This document shows, piece after piece, positions 45,080 to 57,279 of a stretch of DNA of 64,000 nucleotides (position 1 is the first letter of the stretch; each line of letters opens with the position of its first letter). The DNA comes from Diphasiastrum complanatum (lineage: Eukaryota; Streptophyta; Lycopodiopsida; Lycopodiales; Lycopodiaceae). The stretch covers positions 3,983,194-4,047,193 of the forward strand of contig CM055113.1 of the NCBI GenBank assembly GCA_029204225.1. Direction: 5' to 3'. A program made the translations under genes and the position numbers. The notes under the pieces were generated by a model. That model was not told the DNA's origin, did no database searches, and saw only the letters and a program-made list of their open reading frames with translations.

Positions 45080-45330
45080 GGAAAATCAGAACATGGAGTA
45101 CACCGCAACTGATAAGCTAGTTCTAGAATTAATGCCCTCACCTCTTGAATCTCTTTTGTTGAGTTTGCTAGATAAGTTGGATACATATGAGCTTTCATTT
45201 TCTGCAGTAGATTGCATAGCTCTCTTGAGTAGAAAATAGTTGGCGACCTCCCATAAAAGTGGAGTGACTTTATTCACACAATCCCTTAAATCCAACACCA
45301 AACTTTTTTGAACAAGGCATCTTACTTTAT
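45080..45330 (-). pseudogene. Family X fragment, copy 4
   Basis: Minus-strand translation VNKVTPLLWEVANYFLLK, then RDSRGEGINS, matches copy 2 at about 27850-27970 and copy 3 at about 58680-58830. Only this short part is present, with frame breaks. Confidence 0.7.
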
Positions 45331-48300
45331 TTGCTTGTCCTTATGAGCATGTGGAACTTCAACTAGATCTTCGTATATTCTCTAAGCTTTCCTACTTTGA
45401 TGCTTTGCTAGTATAGCTTCTTTGAAGACCTCAACCAAGATCAATACTAGGATGCCGAAACAAGAGAAACAATGGGAATGAGAGGTAGCTCAAACCCCTC
45501 ATAGAAGTTATTCAATCTACACAACACAACTGATAGGGGAAATTCCCGACGAGGGATTGGTCTCGCCAAGAAGCCCTACATGGGAAGGGCCCACACCGCC
45601 CTTACGTGAGTGATTGGGGAATGCCGCTTCCAATCCCGAGGGCCATCTCAACCACCCTGTGCTTCCCAGCCGATGAGGGTTTTCCAGGCCCCCAGAGGCA
45701 CGGCTGCAGGGAGGTGTAATTGCAGTCCTAGTCCTATCGGTCATGAGGTCTAGACTCTTCGTCCTCTAGATCGTCCACCCCTCTATGTAGAAGTCCGTAG
45801 AGGGGACGTCACTACTGTCTTCATCCCTCTTTGTTTCTGGTGGATCCAGTTTTGGAGGTCTGTTGGTACTACCAGCTAGTCCAGGTGACTGCATTGGCGA
45901 TCCGAATGGTATGAAAGGTTGGGTGGGTCTTGTGTAGTCGGTGTAAACAGCATAAGTTAGATGCTAGAGCCCATCGATAATGAGCTCATAGGTTTCGAAA
46001 TAGCTATAATTCCCGCAATGTTGTATTCTAAATATAGTATCTCCTGCCTGTAAGTGAGGGTGGAGTGCCAGGGTATAGAAATAATAGTGTGTGGCTCCTT
46101 CCCGGATCAATTGACAGACATCCCCTAATGTAGGGTGGAACTGATTTTCATCCATTATGTTCAACAATCCAACCCCTCATGAGGAAGGGAGTTGTTCAGC
46201 GCATCCCCCATCCTAGGTCTCTAGAGGCACCTACTATCGTCAAGATGGGATCATATCTATAACTCAGGGTACCATTCCGGGTAGTATTGCTTATGTCAAC
46301 GTCTTTGGTACTTCACAATGGTCGAGATTCAAGGCTAGAGGTCACACGAGTGTAAGTACTTACAAATGTCATAGGGAGTTTCGTAGGGGTACTCAATTAG
46401 CAATCTTGAGTCATCGTCTGTTGCTAGTTATTTACTTGGAATGCGTCACAAGAATGTTCAACCAATCATGGTGAAATAAGCAGACAGTCATGAAATGATT
46501 ATGCTATAATATCATAATTACTTCTGTGCAGTGTGAGGGTGCCAATTATACGCGCCACCTTTGTTTGATAGGCGGTGGTACTTTGCCAAGCGTCAGGCCT
46601 AGGTATTTCGCTAGGCAGTTCCAACATTGGAAGTGACTATGTTGACCCCTAACCGAGGTGATGTATTTCAACCATGTACGGTGATGGCCCGCTCTTGTGT
46701 TTCAAAGAGGTCAAGCTTACAACTCATTGGCACAAATATAATGGTTAACGACTCTTGAAAACTAAGTATGACGTACGAAGAGATCCTAGTCTTCAAAGCG
46801 ATAAAAACATGACGTGCTAAAAAATGCAAGCATCCTCATATATTTCTCGCCTAGCATACCACATAACTTTACTTAAGTTTAAATCAAATCATGCTTGACA
46901 ACACCGATGTAATGCGTCATGTGATTCTATGGTCATCTGTAGAAACATACACATTTTAAGATTAGCAAATGCATTGACAATAGCTTGTAAAAACCACTTC
47001 AAGAAGTAAGTATTATACCTGAGGCGTTTGAGAGAGGGACCGGTTTCCTTTTGAGAGCCGCCAAGTCATGAGATCTAATGCAAATCGATGTACCATACTG
47101 TCATCTTGGGAGTCCTTCAACATATGCCACTCCGGGATTTTGTAGAAATTTCCGCAACTACGCAGCCAGCAGGGAATGCGTCACAAAGTAGGAGGTAGCA
47201 GAGAAGGCGCTGGTTCATACTGCAGGGGCTCGCAATAAACATTTACTACTTCACATCTGCAGGTATTCGTCTCTCCATCTCCATTTCTGATCAATCTACT
47301 AGCAGGGAATGTGCCATAGGGCAGGCAGGCAACAGAGAATGCGTCAGGTTGCTGTCAACGACTGATCTGGCGTTCATCATCTCACTTGATGATGTCAATG
47401 ATCAGCTACAACGGAGGCATAGTCCATTGGTCAACTCCTTCAGAGCTTGGCAATGAGCCCATAGGCAGAATTTGACATGTACAGAGATTAGTGTGGAGGT
47501 GATGTCTGCGCTAGTGTAGAGAAGTAGGTGGCAGGTGATTCTTTTCTCTGGAATGTAGCAATGCAAGTCCGCTTACTTCTGGAATGAGACTCACCACAGA
47601 CAGAAATAAGGTCAGGATCTAATAGTAACTGCCAACCTCGTGGTTCTGGGATGCGATCCACCGTAATCAAACGTGGATACTGTTGCCAATTCCTTGCTCT
47701 AGAACGGGCCACTGTCGCTACTGCATGCAAAGTATGGTTACCTCGCTCAACATCATAGTCAGAGGCCATAGAGATCTGGATCACCAATGTAATTTGGGGC
47801 CATAGCCACTTCTCCTACACCTTGAGCTTCTACTCATATATTAATAAGAATGGCAGGTTTGTAAGGAGACGATCCTCCTTCTCAGGTCTGAATGGACTGT
47901 GTCTACTATTTGTGTATTCAACACATTCCCACACCCTCTCTCTCTTCACATAGCTCACTCTCCCGCCTTAAAACATCCGATCAACAGGGAGCTGTGTGAA
48001 CTCTTAACTAATACAACCAAAGAAATATTCATTCATGCTCTCACGTCCACCCTCATGCAAAAATAATGCTTTCTCCCATCATCTCACTCATTGATCCTTT
48101 CACGTGAATGCAAAAAGAGGCCTCTTCTTTTATAGGCATCTCTCACACCTTTCCCTTCAAAATGCCATCCATACCTTCATTTTTCAAGCCTTTCTCGAAA
48201 AGTGTCCTTTCTTGTACATAGCTCTTAGTTGTGATTTGATCACAATTGGTACCCTTCCCTTTTTGAAAAAGATGGATTGGGGTAATGGGTACGGGGTACC

Positions 48301-48957
48301 ACTTGTGTGAGCCACTTTCATCTTTTGCACTTGTCGGTGGTGTAAATGGTAAGTACGTCCCTTGATACTTTTCTTAATTGGGTAGTCCTCATTGCTACAT
48401 GTGGTCAATTCCTATCACTTTTAGGTAGGGTATTTTTGATAAGCACTTTTGGCCTCCAATTGCATTTCCCATTTGCGTGTCCATGGCCCATGGCTTAAGA
48501 TGTCGAGGTGATTTGTTTGTCAGTGTGCCGCATCGACTTGCATCGGGACTTGCCTATAGTTTTGTCACAGTTTCCTTGACCCTGTTCCATAATTTCCGAC
48601 CATTTGTTGCGAGTTGATTTTTCTCTTTGCCGGTTTTTTTCGTGTGTCGTTATTGGCGAGCACTCATGACTTGGGGTTTCTTCAAGGCAACCGGTCCCCT
48701 GAAAAACACAATAGGCAATTTTTCTATTAATAAAAAGTAATGGAGTACATTGGAAAATTTGCTCGGCCATGCCGGCTAGTATAATCAGGCTAATTTTAAG
48801 GCCGTAAACTATTCTATGGGCCATTTCTAAGGCCTCAAAATTTGCTCTAGCCACATTTTGGACGGGCTGAGACCCCTATCTATAGGCAACTGTGTGCAGA
48901 TTTTACCATTAATAGCCGAGTTTTACATGCCGATTTTTGTACAAAGGTGTGAAAATC
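45331..48957. other. Mostly unassigned; gypsy-derived in part
   Basis: A 67-codon minus frame at 45964-46167 (EGATHYYFYTLALHPHLQAG) and Pro-rich sequence downstream of it resemble a gypsy gag-like polyprotein, but I cannot place it firmly. 45530-47800 is richer in GC than the flanks. Around 47160-47340 the phrase AGCAGGGAATG recurs. No host gene recognised. Confidence 0.3.
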
Positions 48958-49001
48958 GCTTTAAAAATAGCCCGATTTTTCGTGCAAAATATCGGCTAAC
49001 A
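48958..49001 (+). repeat. Right end of a possible plus-strand gypsy LTR
   Basis: Sequence ending in TAACA at 49001 lies directly before a gypsy-type primer-binding site. The left limit of the LTR is unknown. Confidence 0.35.
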
Positions 49002-49021
49002 TTGGCGACTTCACTAGGGAG
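49002..49021 (+). promoter_or_regulatory. Possible gypsy primer-binding site
   Basis: TTGGCGACTTCACTAGGGAG resembles primer-binding sites of some plant gypsy elements, which start TTGGCGACT. The internal region after it is not recognisable. Confidence 0.4.
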
Positions 49022-49519
49022 TGTGATCCCCACACGAACAAACTCAGAATGCTCTTGGTGGTGAATTAAGTATAGTGGGCTCAGCACCCTTGCTGGGTGA
49101 TGCTAACCACCAAGATCTTGTATGGTGTCTTTAATCGCTCTCTTCCCAAAGGCCATTGGTTGAGCCCTTAGGATCCATCAAATACTCCCACCCATCATAT
49201 TCAAGGCATGCCCGTCTCAGACCCATGCATGGAGGGATATGCAAATGCATTTTTCAGTGATTTAACATGGATGCAGGTTACCAGTGCTGTGTCTAATATT
49301 GCGTGAGTGCAATGTGCATGTGCGTTGCAGCTCCATTGACTACTTGTCAAAAATGTTTCACAGAGCGAAGACTAGATTTGCTCTTGTAAATACCATCGAT
49401 CTAAATGAGATGTTCCTAGCTTGAATCCAAAGTGCGTAAAAAGAATCTACCAAAAGTTCTCAATCTACAACTGACTAGAGCAATGTGAACTTGTTTTTAT
49501 TTATTTATTTTATTTTATT
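49022..49519. other. Unassigned spacer
   Basis: No gene; TTTAT-type repeats at about 49495-49520. Confidence 0.4.
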
Positions 49520-51779
49520 TTATAGTGCATTCTTATGTAGCTCAGTCCTTCGATATTTCAGCTCCCCTGTGTAAAGGGGGTCATTCTCGGCCACATCTAC
49601 CAATATTGGGTCAGCCCCCTCCAGGAATTGAAAGTAAAACATCTCGTTCAATGTCTTGCGTTCTTTGGCAGTCCGATCACGTATCCGCAAATATAGGGCT
49701 AGATCGGCTCCTGGTTCCATCGCTTCATTTGGGTTGTACCACCATTTGGTGAGGTGGATCTTTGTTGGTTTTGTTTTAGGGCCCCAAGGTTGAAGCAGCC
49801 ACTTTTGTAGGTAATGGGCATAATGACCAGCCAGCCGAACAAGCTGTGGCACTCCTCTAGGACAAATTTAGCTTCCTCGGGGGTTATACATCATCGGTAT
49901 ATTCCTTCCACCCCTCGTCTATATAAGATTCCTCCTATGAGTGTGAACTTCAAGGCTTGTAGTCATAACTTCGGTATTTCCTAGGTGGTCATGTCTTCGA
50001 GGGTATCTAATGTCAGTAAGTAAGTTGCTAATGCCGCATACCAAACGATAATTTGTGCAACATCTACCTTCAATAGTTCTTTCAAGTGATCTGTCTCCCA
50101 CTCGCTACCAGTGTTGGTCACCCCTCCTAGCTCACATATGCAGTCAATAAGTCCTTGTAACCTAGGTGGGTTGCTCTAGAGGGCATAGTCAAATTTTTGA
50201 AGAGATATGATCCACTTCATCAGTCGTTCGGGTGGTTCTAGTTTGTTCATTATCAGAGTTACTGCCGTGCTTTTGGTAAAGAAGGTCATTTTCCAGTGTA
50301 ATAGATAATGTCTAAGCTTTGCGGCGGCGTAGGCTATCCCTAAACATATCTTCTCAGCCTTTGAGTAGTTAAGCTCTGCTTTGTTCATTTTCCTTCCTAT
50401 GAAGATGATAGGGTGGTAAATCTTATCCCAGATCTGGGCTAAGCAATAGTTGATGCATGTATCAGTGGTGCTAGTAAATACGTAGAATTCCCTATCATAT
50501 ATCGGTGGTTTCAGAATTGGGGCATTAGCTAGGGCCGTTTTTAATCCTTGGAAGTACTTCTCGCACTCTTCGTCCCATGACCACTTGGTTTCATTTTTCA
50601 ATAAGCCCGTCACGGGGTATGTGTGGGAGGCGTAGGACATCACGTATCTTTTGTAATAACCAGTTGAACCTAGGAAGGTTTGAAGTTGACTCACGGTGGT
50701 GGAGGCCATCATAGCTAATATCATGGCAATCTTTTCGGGATCGGTGGCCCTGCCGTATTTACTGATCGCATGGCCTAACAACACTCCATATGGTACCCCA
50801 AACAAACACTTGTTGGCGTTCAAGGAGATGCAGTGGCTGCGCACTTTTGGAAGCATTTCTTGAGTACGACGAGGTGATCAGTGATTGTAGATGCCCCGCA
50901 GAGGTGATCTATGAAGATTTTGAGATTCTCATCTAAGATGTCCTGGAATTGTTCGTTCATGAATCGTTGATAGGTCCCTGGCACATTGGTAAGCCCAAAC
51001 GGCATGACATGGTATGCAAATACTCCGAATGTGGTAGTGAAGGTGGTTTTTAATTTGTCTTCTTATGCTATGGCTATTTGGTTATAGCCGACAAAGCAAT
51101 CCATGAATGAATATTGTTCCCTCCCCACCATCTCTTCTAGGACTTGGTCTATAAATGGTAGTGGATAGTAGTTCTTTCTAGTTTGTTTGTTCAAGCGCTT
51201 GTAGTCTACACATACTCGGATGTGTGTGGAGTTCTTCTTTGTTCGTGGTACAATTGGAGAGCATCACTTGGCGTTTTCAACAAGAAATATTAGCCCTACT
51301 TGCCTAAGTCGTTCTAATTCTCGCTCACGGCCCCGTCCAAAGATGAGTACTCCTGCTGGGTTGTCTATGATACAATTGCTCAGTCTGAGCCATGGTCAGC
51401 CTAACAACATAGAAAACCCCCGATTCCCGGCATACATTCGCATCACGTAGAAATATACCTGGATGGTTCTGTCGACTACAGTGATTGGTACACTCTTAAG
51501 TTCTCCTTCTGGTTTTATCACTGAATTGTTGGCCAGTTTGAGGGCGGTCAACATGGCTGGTTCTAGTGTGAATCCCAATCTGTCAACGAGCTCTAGGCTA
51601 ATAATACTTACGGCAGATCTTGCATCGACTATGGCTCCCTTCACAAGTAGGCCATCAATTAGTACATCTACCTTAGGACAATAGCGGTCTAGGATTCCTA
51701 CTTCGATGTGTCCGACTGTAGGGGGTTCCAACGGTCTAGGTCTCATCATGCGTCGGATGGTGCGCTTAATGGTGGTTGA
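49520..51779 (-). pseudogene. Ty3/gypsy pol, minus strand (protease, RT, RNase H, part of integrase)
   Basis: From 51749 down: an aspartic protease-like domain (VDVLIDGLLVKGAIVDARSA; the expected D-S/T-G is altered), RT (VCVDYKRLNKQTRKNYYPLP with stops near 51250 and 51066, then MPFGLTNVPGTYQRFM, and FIDH in place of FIDD), RNase H (GHAISKYGRATDPEKI, YVFTSTTDTCINYCLAQI, LRHYLLHWKMTFFTKS), an integrase zinc-region trace (CITPEEAKFVLEECH) and a 3' segment 49852-49520 (WYNPNEAMEPGADLALYL). The integrase core is missing. Stops, frameshifts and altered catalytic residues show it is dead. It is split at 51779/58017 by the young copia element; the missing 5' part lies at 58017-58450. Confidence 0.88.
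51775..51779 (+). repeat. Target-site duplication GTTGA (left)
   Basis: Repeated at 58017-58021, flanking the copia element exactly. Confidence 0.95.
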
Positions 51780-52516
51780 TGTGAAGAATTGAAAAAGATT
51801 ATCTATGTTAGATATAGGGGTCTTATGTTTTTTACATCAAGCATCTAGGTGTAGGATGTTGATAGGAATAAATTTGGCATAGATGGCAAATTATGCATTT
51901 CCACTTGTAATGCCACTATTGAGCCAAAATAGAGTAAGAGGCTAAACACTTGCTAATTAGAGTGTAGACAAGTGTAAAGTTTTTGTTTGATGAATTCCAA
52001 GAGGTCCAATAGGATATAGAGGTGGAACCTTGTGAGGTCCAATAGGAAATTGAGGTGTGCTTGAATATAGTCCAATAGAATTAAGAGGTGCATAGATCAA
52101 TGATCCAATAGGATCAAGAGGTGACAAAATGTGGTCCAATCATAGTTAAGCATAGTGGTAGCTCGTGGACCTACTAGTATCATTGTACTCCTCATTTTGA
52201 AATCAATTGATTTGGTGATTTCATGGATTTTGTGAGTTATTGGATTTCTAGCTTTCTCTCTCTACCCGAGAGCTCTTGATGTATTTTCTCTCTCTACCCG
52301 AGGAGAGCAGCTTGTTTTTACTTAGATTATTTTTTGAATACTTCCCACACGTGTGAGTGAGAGTTGGAAGTGATTGAATGCATGTAGTAGTGTGTTTTTG
52401 CCATAGGATTCAAGATTGATCTTGAATCTCAATCTAGTCTTGATCTTGGTGCATCTACACACCTTAGGAGATCACAAGTACATGTAGTGGACAGTCCACA
52501 CGTGTGAAATTCAACA
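51780..52516 (+). repeat. 5' LTR (737 bp)
   Basis: Runs from TGTGAAGAATTG to GAAATTCAACA. It holds CACACGTGTG twice (52346-52355 and 52497-52506) and several repeats of GTCCAATAG about 30-40 bp apart between 52010 and 52140. Confidence 0.95.
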
Positions 52517-52529
52517 TGGTATCAGAGCC
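52517..52529 (+). promoter_or_regulatory. Primer-binding site (Met tRNA)
   Basis: TGGTATCAGAGCC follows the LTR end with no gap. Confidence 0.92.
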
Positions 52530-53271
52530 TACCTAAGGTTACCATGCATTTTGATCCATCTAAGTGAAAAATTTTCATCAATCTTGAGCTAGAAATTGTC
52601 AAGGCCCATTTTCCTAGCTATCTTGTTCAATCTTGGATCAAAAGAGATCAAAAGGACATTGATTGGGTCTGATCTGGTACTGTACGGAATCAGGTGCTCA
52701 GACACGTGTGAGGAACATCCAATTTCAGTTTGGAAGTTCTCTCTCATGTTTGATCCATTTATCTTGCTTGATAGCTTGTTTTGAAGCTATTTTTGTCTAG
52801 TTTCTGTTGCAATCAGTTTCATTCCATTTGGTTGAGCCAATCAAAAGTTATAAGCTTTTGAAGAGGGTTAGGTAGGGCACCTAGACCTGGGTGGACACAT
52901 TTGGTTTGGTCAAGAGATTGCTTGGTTGATCCAAAATCACAGTTGTATGCTTGCCAATCTCATCTATATGTGATCTAGGCACTGTTTTGAGATCTTAGCC
53001 ATTTTGTTTCATGCAATATCATTGTATTTGAGTCAAATTTGGTTTCTTAGTGTATTTCACAGGTGCTAAGAGTGTTGGATCCTAACTTTGCCTATACTCC
53101 ATCATTTGATGTGAAATAGATCTTGTTTTAGAGAGATTTGTGTAGCTAGTGAGAATCAATTCACAAATGTTGTAAGATCTTTCATAAGAGGAGATAGTAC
53201 TCAATTATTGGATCCTATTGAAAGTGTGTAACAACATTTATTGTTCATCATCTGAGTTTTCTTCACTTCAA

Positions 53272-53832
53272 ATGTCTTCAATGGGTTCATCCTTGTTGGA
53301 ACCAAGTGAAAGATTGACCACTTCAAATTATTCAATTTGGAAAATGAGGATGGAGTCCATCTTGATCCTTCAAGACGTGATGGACATAGTTCTTGGCCTT
53401 GAAGAAGAACCACAAGTTCTTCAAGAGGTTCAAAAATACAAAAAGAGAGCTAGGATGGCTCTCCACTACATTAAGATGAATGTCTCTAATGAGATATTGA
53501 GGGAGATAGGTACTTGTACAGCATCCAAAGAAGCTTGGGATTGTCTCAAGACTATCTATGAGGCTAAGAATACCTCTAGGCTTCTCACTCTTAGGAATCA
53601 AATCTTTCAAAGTAGCCAAAAGAGTGATGAGAGTGCATCTAGTTATGTTTTGAGAGTAAAAGATATTCATAGAGAGCTTGCTTGTATTGGTGATTCCATC
53701 AATCAAAATGAGCTAGTTCAAGTCATTCTCAATGGCTTGAGAAGTGAATTTGATAATCTTGTCCAATCCTATGCCATTAAGGAGGAGCTACCAAGTTTAG
53801 AGGCTCTCCAAAGTGTGCTAATTTCAGAATAA
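53272..53832 (+). CDS. Copia gag (capsid part), ending at TAA
   Basis: ATG at 53272 (MSSMGSSLLEPSERL) is chosen because gag homology starts there; the frame extends upstream only through non-ATG codons. The capsid region reads YSIWKMRMESILILQDVMDI, MNVSNEILREIGTCTASKEA, ELVQVILNGLRSEFDNLVQS and ends ALQSVLISE before TAA (53830-53832). Related elements have Glu at the stop position (AEESRR at 7.5 kb), so this is one base from an open frame: GAA to TAA. Downstream codons continue in the same frame into the nucleocapsid. As read, translation would yield capsid without zinc knuckle or enzymes. Confidence 0.9.
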   Translation: MSSMGSSLLEPSERLTTSNYSIWKMRMESILILQDVMDIVLGLEEEPQVLQEVQKYKKRARMALHYIKMNVSNEILREIGTCTASKEAWDCLKTIYEAKNTSRLLTLRNQIFQSSQKSDESASSYVLRVKDIHRELACIGDSINQNELVQVILNGLRSEFDNLVQSYAIKEELPSLEALQSVLISE

Positions 53833-56800
53833 TCAAGACAAGAGTATAAGCTCTTGAGGATGGACAAGCTTTCTCTCACTCATAATGATGGCAAAGCTCT
53901 TTTTGCCAAGGATAAGCACAAAGAGAGGAGCAAGAACCAACATCAACAATCCTCAAGCAAGGACAAAGTCAAATCCAAAGACAAAGATGAGGAGGAAGAT
54001 GATTCCTCTAATGCTTCATCATCCAAGCTCAAGAAGAAGAAGAAGATCAAGTGCTTTTATTGTGGCAAGAAAGGTCATTATGCCACCAATTGCTTCAAAA
54101 AGAAGAATCAACTCAAGCAAGCCAATATTACCAATGAGAAGGAAGACACTATTGCAAGTGATGGAGAGGGATCTCTTATGGTCTCTAGTTTCTCATCTAC
54201 TCCTTTCAAGAAGGACGGCCTATGGTATATTGATAGTGGAGCCTCTTCACATATGTGTAGCTCCAAGGACTCTTTCTCTTCTATTGCACCTTATGATGGA
54301 GTGAAGAAATCAATATACACTGCAAATGATTTTGAATGTCCTATTGAAGGCATAGGGAACATTCCCTTGAAGCTTGCATCCTCTAAAGTTCTTTCTCTCT
54401 CTAGAGTTCTTTATGTACCTAAGCTTACCAAGAATCTTATTAGTGTTGGCCAATTGCTTGATAATGGCCTTGATGTAAAATTCAATGTTGATACTTGCAC
54501 TATCAAGAAGAATGATGAGATACTTGCATTAGGATCTAGATTTGGTGGCATCTATAAACTAGATCCAAATGAGTATGTGAATGCTTGTAATGTTGCTCTT
54601 GTGAACAAGCTCTCTATGGAGGAATTATGGCATAGGAGGTTGGGACATCCCAACTACAAATCCATGCTCTCTATGATCAAAGAAGCCAAAGCTATTGGCT
54701 TGCCAAAGTCATTCTCCAAGAAGATCAAGCCTTGTGAGGCTTGTGCTATTGCTAAATCTCACAAAAAGCCATTTACAAGATCTTCTATCAAAAGCAAGCA
54801 TCCTTTGGAGTTAATCCACTCGGATGTGCATTTCTCATCAACTACAAGCAAGGGAGGAGCCACTTGTTTTGTTACTTTCATTGATGATTACACAAGATTC
54901 ACTTGGATATATCTTCTTGCTTCAAAATCTATGGTGTTTGATCATTTCCTTATTTTCAAAGCTTATGTAGAGAAGCAATTCTCATTCAAGATTAAAGCTC
55001 TTAGAAGTGATGGAGGTGGTGAATATATCTCCAATAAATTTCAAGACTTTTGTGAGCTTGAAGGCATTAAAAGAGAGTTTTCTTGTGCCTACTCTCCATC
55101 TCAAAATGGAGTGGCCGAGAGAAAGAATAGATCTCTATGTGAATGTGCAAAATCTATGAGAATTGAGGCATCTTTGCCCAAAGATTTTTGGGGAGAAGCC
55201 ATTAATTGTGCAAATTATCTTTGCAATAGGCTCCCACATATAGCTCTTGGAGGAAAGTCACCATATGAAATCTTATTTTTGAAGAAGCCTAAGGTTGATC
55301 ACCTTAGAATTTTTGGATGCTTATGCTTTGTCCATATGCCCTTGGAAACAAGGAAGAAGGAAGATCCTAGTGCATGCAAAGGGATCATGGTTGGATACTC
55401 ATCCACCAAGAAGGCCTATAGAGTCTTTATACTCTCTACTTCTCAAGTTATTGAAAGTAGAGATGTTGTCTTTCATGAAGATCAACACTCATCATTTGAA
55501 GAGGCCGAGATCAAGAAATCTATGGATGCATCATCAATTATTGATTTTGAAGACAATCATGATGTGATGGGGTCGAGATTTGAAGAAGACTCTCCTCGGA
55601 TTTTTTCACCAAGAAGATCCATGAGAGATAGATCCGAGCCTAAGAGGCTCTCATATGTTGACAAAGGCAAACAAGTGGATCTTGATTCCACTAATTATTT
55701 TTTTTATGTCTCTCATGAAGAGCCGAAGAATGTACAAGAGGCACTTAATACCAAGGAGTGGTATGATGCCATGAAGCAAGAGTATGATGCATTGATCACC
55801 AACAATACTTGGGAACTTGTGGATCCTCCTTCCAACAAGCATGTGATTGGTTGCAAGTGGGTATTTCGGATCAAGTTCAATCATGATGGCACCATCAACA
55901 AGCATAAAGCAAGATTATGTGCCAAAGGATTTGCTCAAATCCATGGTCTTGATTATGAGGAAACCTTTGCACCCGTTGCAAAGATGGTGACAATAAGAAT
56001 TCTTATTTCTCTTGCTTGTTTTTTCAAGTGGAAGGTGTTCCAATTAGATGTATCCAATGCTTTTCTAAATGGTTATCTTGAGGAGGAGATCTATATGGAA
56101 CAACCTCAAGGATTCATCAAGGATGAGTCCAAAGTGTGCTTGCTCTTCAAAAGTCTTTATGGACTCAAGCAAGCACCAAGATCATGGTATTCAAGACTTA
56201 ACTCTTTCCTTATGTCACTAGGATTTACTCTTAGTGACTATGATCCTTCCATGTATCTAAAGTTTGTTGATAGCAATATTGTCATTCTTCTTATTTATGT
56301 TGATGACATTATTCTTTGTGGAAGTTGTATCAAGCTAGTTGATGAAACCAAGCTAGCACTTGGATGTGAGTTTAAAATGCAAGATCTAGGAGAGATACAT
56401 TACATCCTAGGCCTAGAAATTGATTTTTATGAAAATCATGTCTTTATATGCCAATCTAGATATGCTCACTCTATGTTGAAAAAATTCCATATGGAAAATT
56501 CTAAGAGCATAGATACTCCAATGGAGCAAATTGTAAAAGATCCTAATAAAGGTGATGAAATATCCTTTGAGGACATCACACTTTTTAGGAGTCTTGTAGG
56601 CTCCTTGATTTGGCTTACCATTACTAGGCCCGATCTTAGTTTTTGTGTGCACAAATTGAGTCAATTTATGCAAGAACCTAAGATCCATCATTGGAAGATG
56701 GCCAAGAGGATTTTAAGATATGTATCTTCATCTTGTGATTATGGTCTACTCTATAAAAGTGAAGATCTATCCATTATTGGCTACTCGGATTCGGACTTTG

Positions 56801-57261
56801 CAAGTGACAAAATGGATCGAAAGTCTATTAGTGCATACACTATCTTTCTTGGAGGCAATCTAATATCTTGGCTTTCCAAAAAGCAAGATACTATATCTCT
56901 CTCTTCATGTGAGGCCGAGTACAAAGCACTCACTACAACTACCAAAGAAGTGCTTTGGATCAAGAGGTTATTAATGGAACTAAAGTGCATCAAGGAGGAT
57001 GATCTACCAATGATCAAGTGTGATAACATCTCGGCCCAAGCTCTTGCCAATAATCCCATATTTCATGCAAGAAGCAAGCACATAGAAGTGGCACACCATT
57101 TTGTGAGAGAAAAGCTTATTGGAGGAGAAATCTATTTGGAGCATGTCAACTCGTCCTCTTGTATTGCCGATCTACTCACCAAGCCTTTGAGCAAAAGTGC
57201 TTTCATCAAGCATAGATCTAATCTTGGAGTTATATCAAGATCAATGCTCAAATCTTCATAG
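53833..57261 (+). CDS. Copia pol: nucleocapsid, protease, integrase, RT, RNase H
   Basis: Open in the same frame as gag, with no ATG of its own until MDKLSL at 53860. Domains in order: zinc knuckle CFYCGKKGHYATNC (54052-54093); protease WYIDSGASSHM (near 54223); integrase zinc region WHRRLGHPNYKS and CEACAIAKSHK; integrase core with Asp in LIHSDVHF, Asp in RSDGGGEY and Glu in NGVAERKNRS; RT with VFQLDVSNAFLNGY and the active YVDD at 56296-56307; RNase H with GYSDSDFASD, SSCEAEYKAL, KCDNISAQAL and HARSKHIEV. All catalytic residues are present. It should be enzymatically competent if translated, but the upstream TAA blocks synthesis as part of a Gag-Pol unless read through. It may be the kind of element that supplies proteins to the defective ones nearby. 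Confidence 0.95.
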   Translation, partial: SRQEYKLLRMDKLSLTHNDGKALFAKDKHKERSKNQHQQSSSKDKVKSKDKDEEEDDSSNASSSKLKKKKKIKCFYCGKKGHYATNCFKKKNQLKQANITNEKEDTIASDGEGSLMVSSFSSTPFKKDGLWYIDSGASSHMCSSKDSFSSIAPYDGVKKSIYTANDFECPIEGIGNIPLKLASSKVLSLSRVLYVPKLTKNLISVGQLLDNGLDVKFNVDTCTIKKNDEILALGSRFGGIYKLDPNEYVNACNVALVNKLSMEELWHRRLGHPNYKSMLSMIKEAKAIGLPKSFSKKIKPCEACAIAKSHKKPFTRSSIKSKHPLELIHSDVHFSSTTSKGGATCFVTFIDDYTRFTWIYLLASKSMVFDHFLIFKAYVEKQFSFKIKALRSDGGGEYISNKFQDFCELEGIKREFSCAYSPSQNGVAERKNRSLCECAKSMRIEASLPKDFWGEAINCANYLCNRLPHIALGGKSPYEILFLKKPKVDHLRIFGCLCFVHMPLETRKKEDPSACKGIMVGYSSTKKAYRVFILSTSQVIESRDVVFHEDQHSSFEEAEIKKSMDASSIIDFEDNHDVMGSRFEEDSPRIFSPRRSMRDRSEPKRLSYVDKGKQVDLDSTNYFFYVSHEEPKNVQEALNTKEWYDAMKQEYDALITNNTWELVDPPSNKHVIGCKWVFRIKFNHDGTINKHKARLCAKGFAQIHGLDYEETFAPVAKMVTIRILISLACFFKWKVFQLDVSNAFLNGYLEEEIYMEQPQGFIKDESKVCLLFKSLYGLKQAPRSWYSRLNSFLMSLGFTLSDYDPSMYLKFVDSNIVILLIYVDDIILCGSCIKLVDETKLALGCEFKMQDLGEIHYILGLEIDFYENHVFICQSRYAHSMLKKFHMENSKSIDTPMEQIVKDPNKGDEISFEDITLFRSLVGSLIWLTITRPDLSFCVHKLSQFMQEPKIHHWKMAKRILRYVSSSCDYGLLYKSEDLSIIGYSDSDFASDKMDRKSISAYTIFLGGNLISWLSKKQDTISLSSCEAEYKALTTTTKEVLWIKRLLMELKCIKEDDLPMIKCDNISAQALANNPIFHARSKHIEVAHHFVREKLIGGEIYLEHVNSSSCIADLLTKPLSKSAFIKHRSNLGVISRSMLKSS

Positions 57262-57269
57262 ATAATTTT

Positions 57270-57279
57270 TTAGGAGGAG
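57270..57279 (+). promoter_or_regulatory. Polypurine tract
   Basis: The purine-rich stretch ending AGGAGGAG directly precedes the 3' LTR. Confidence 0.75.

Noticed and set aside
45517-45744. 75-codon minus ORF in GC-rich sequence
   Set aside because: No motif, and GC-rich DNA has few stop codons by chance.
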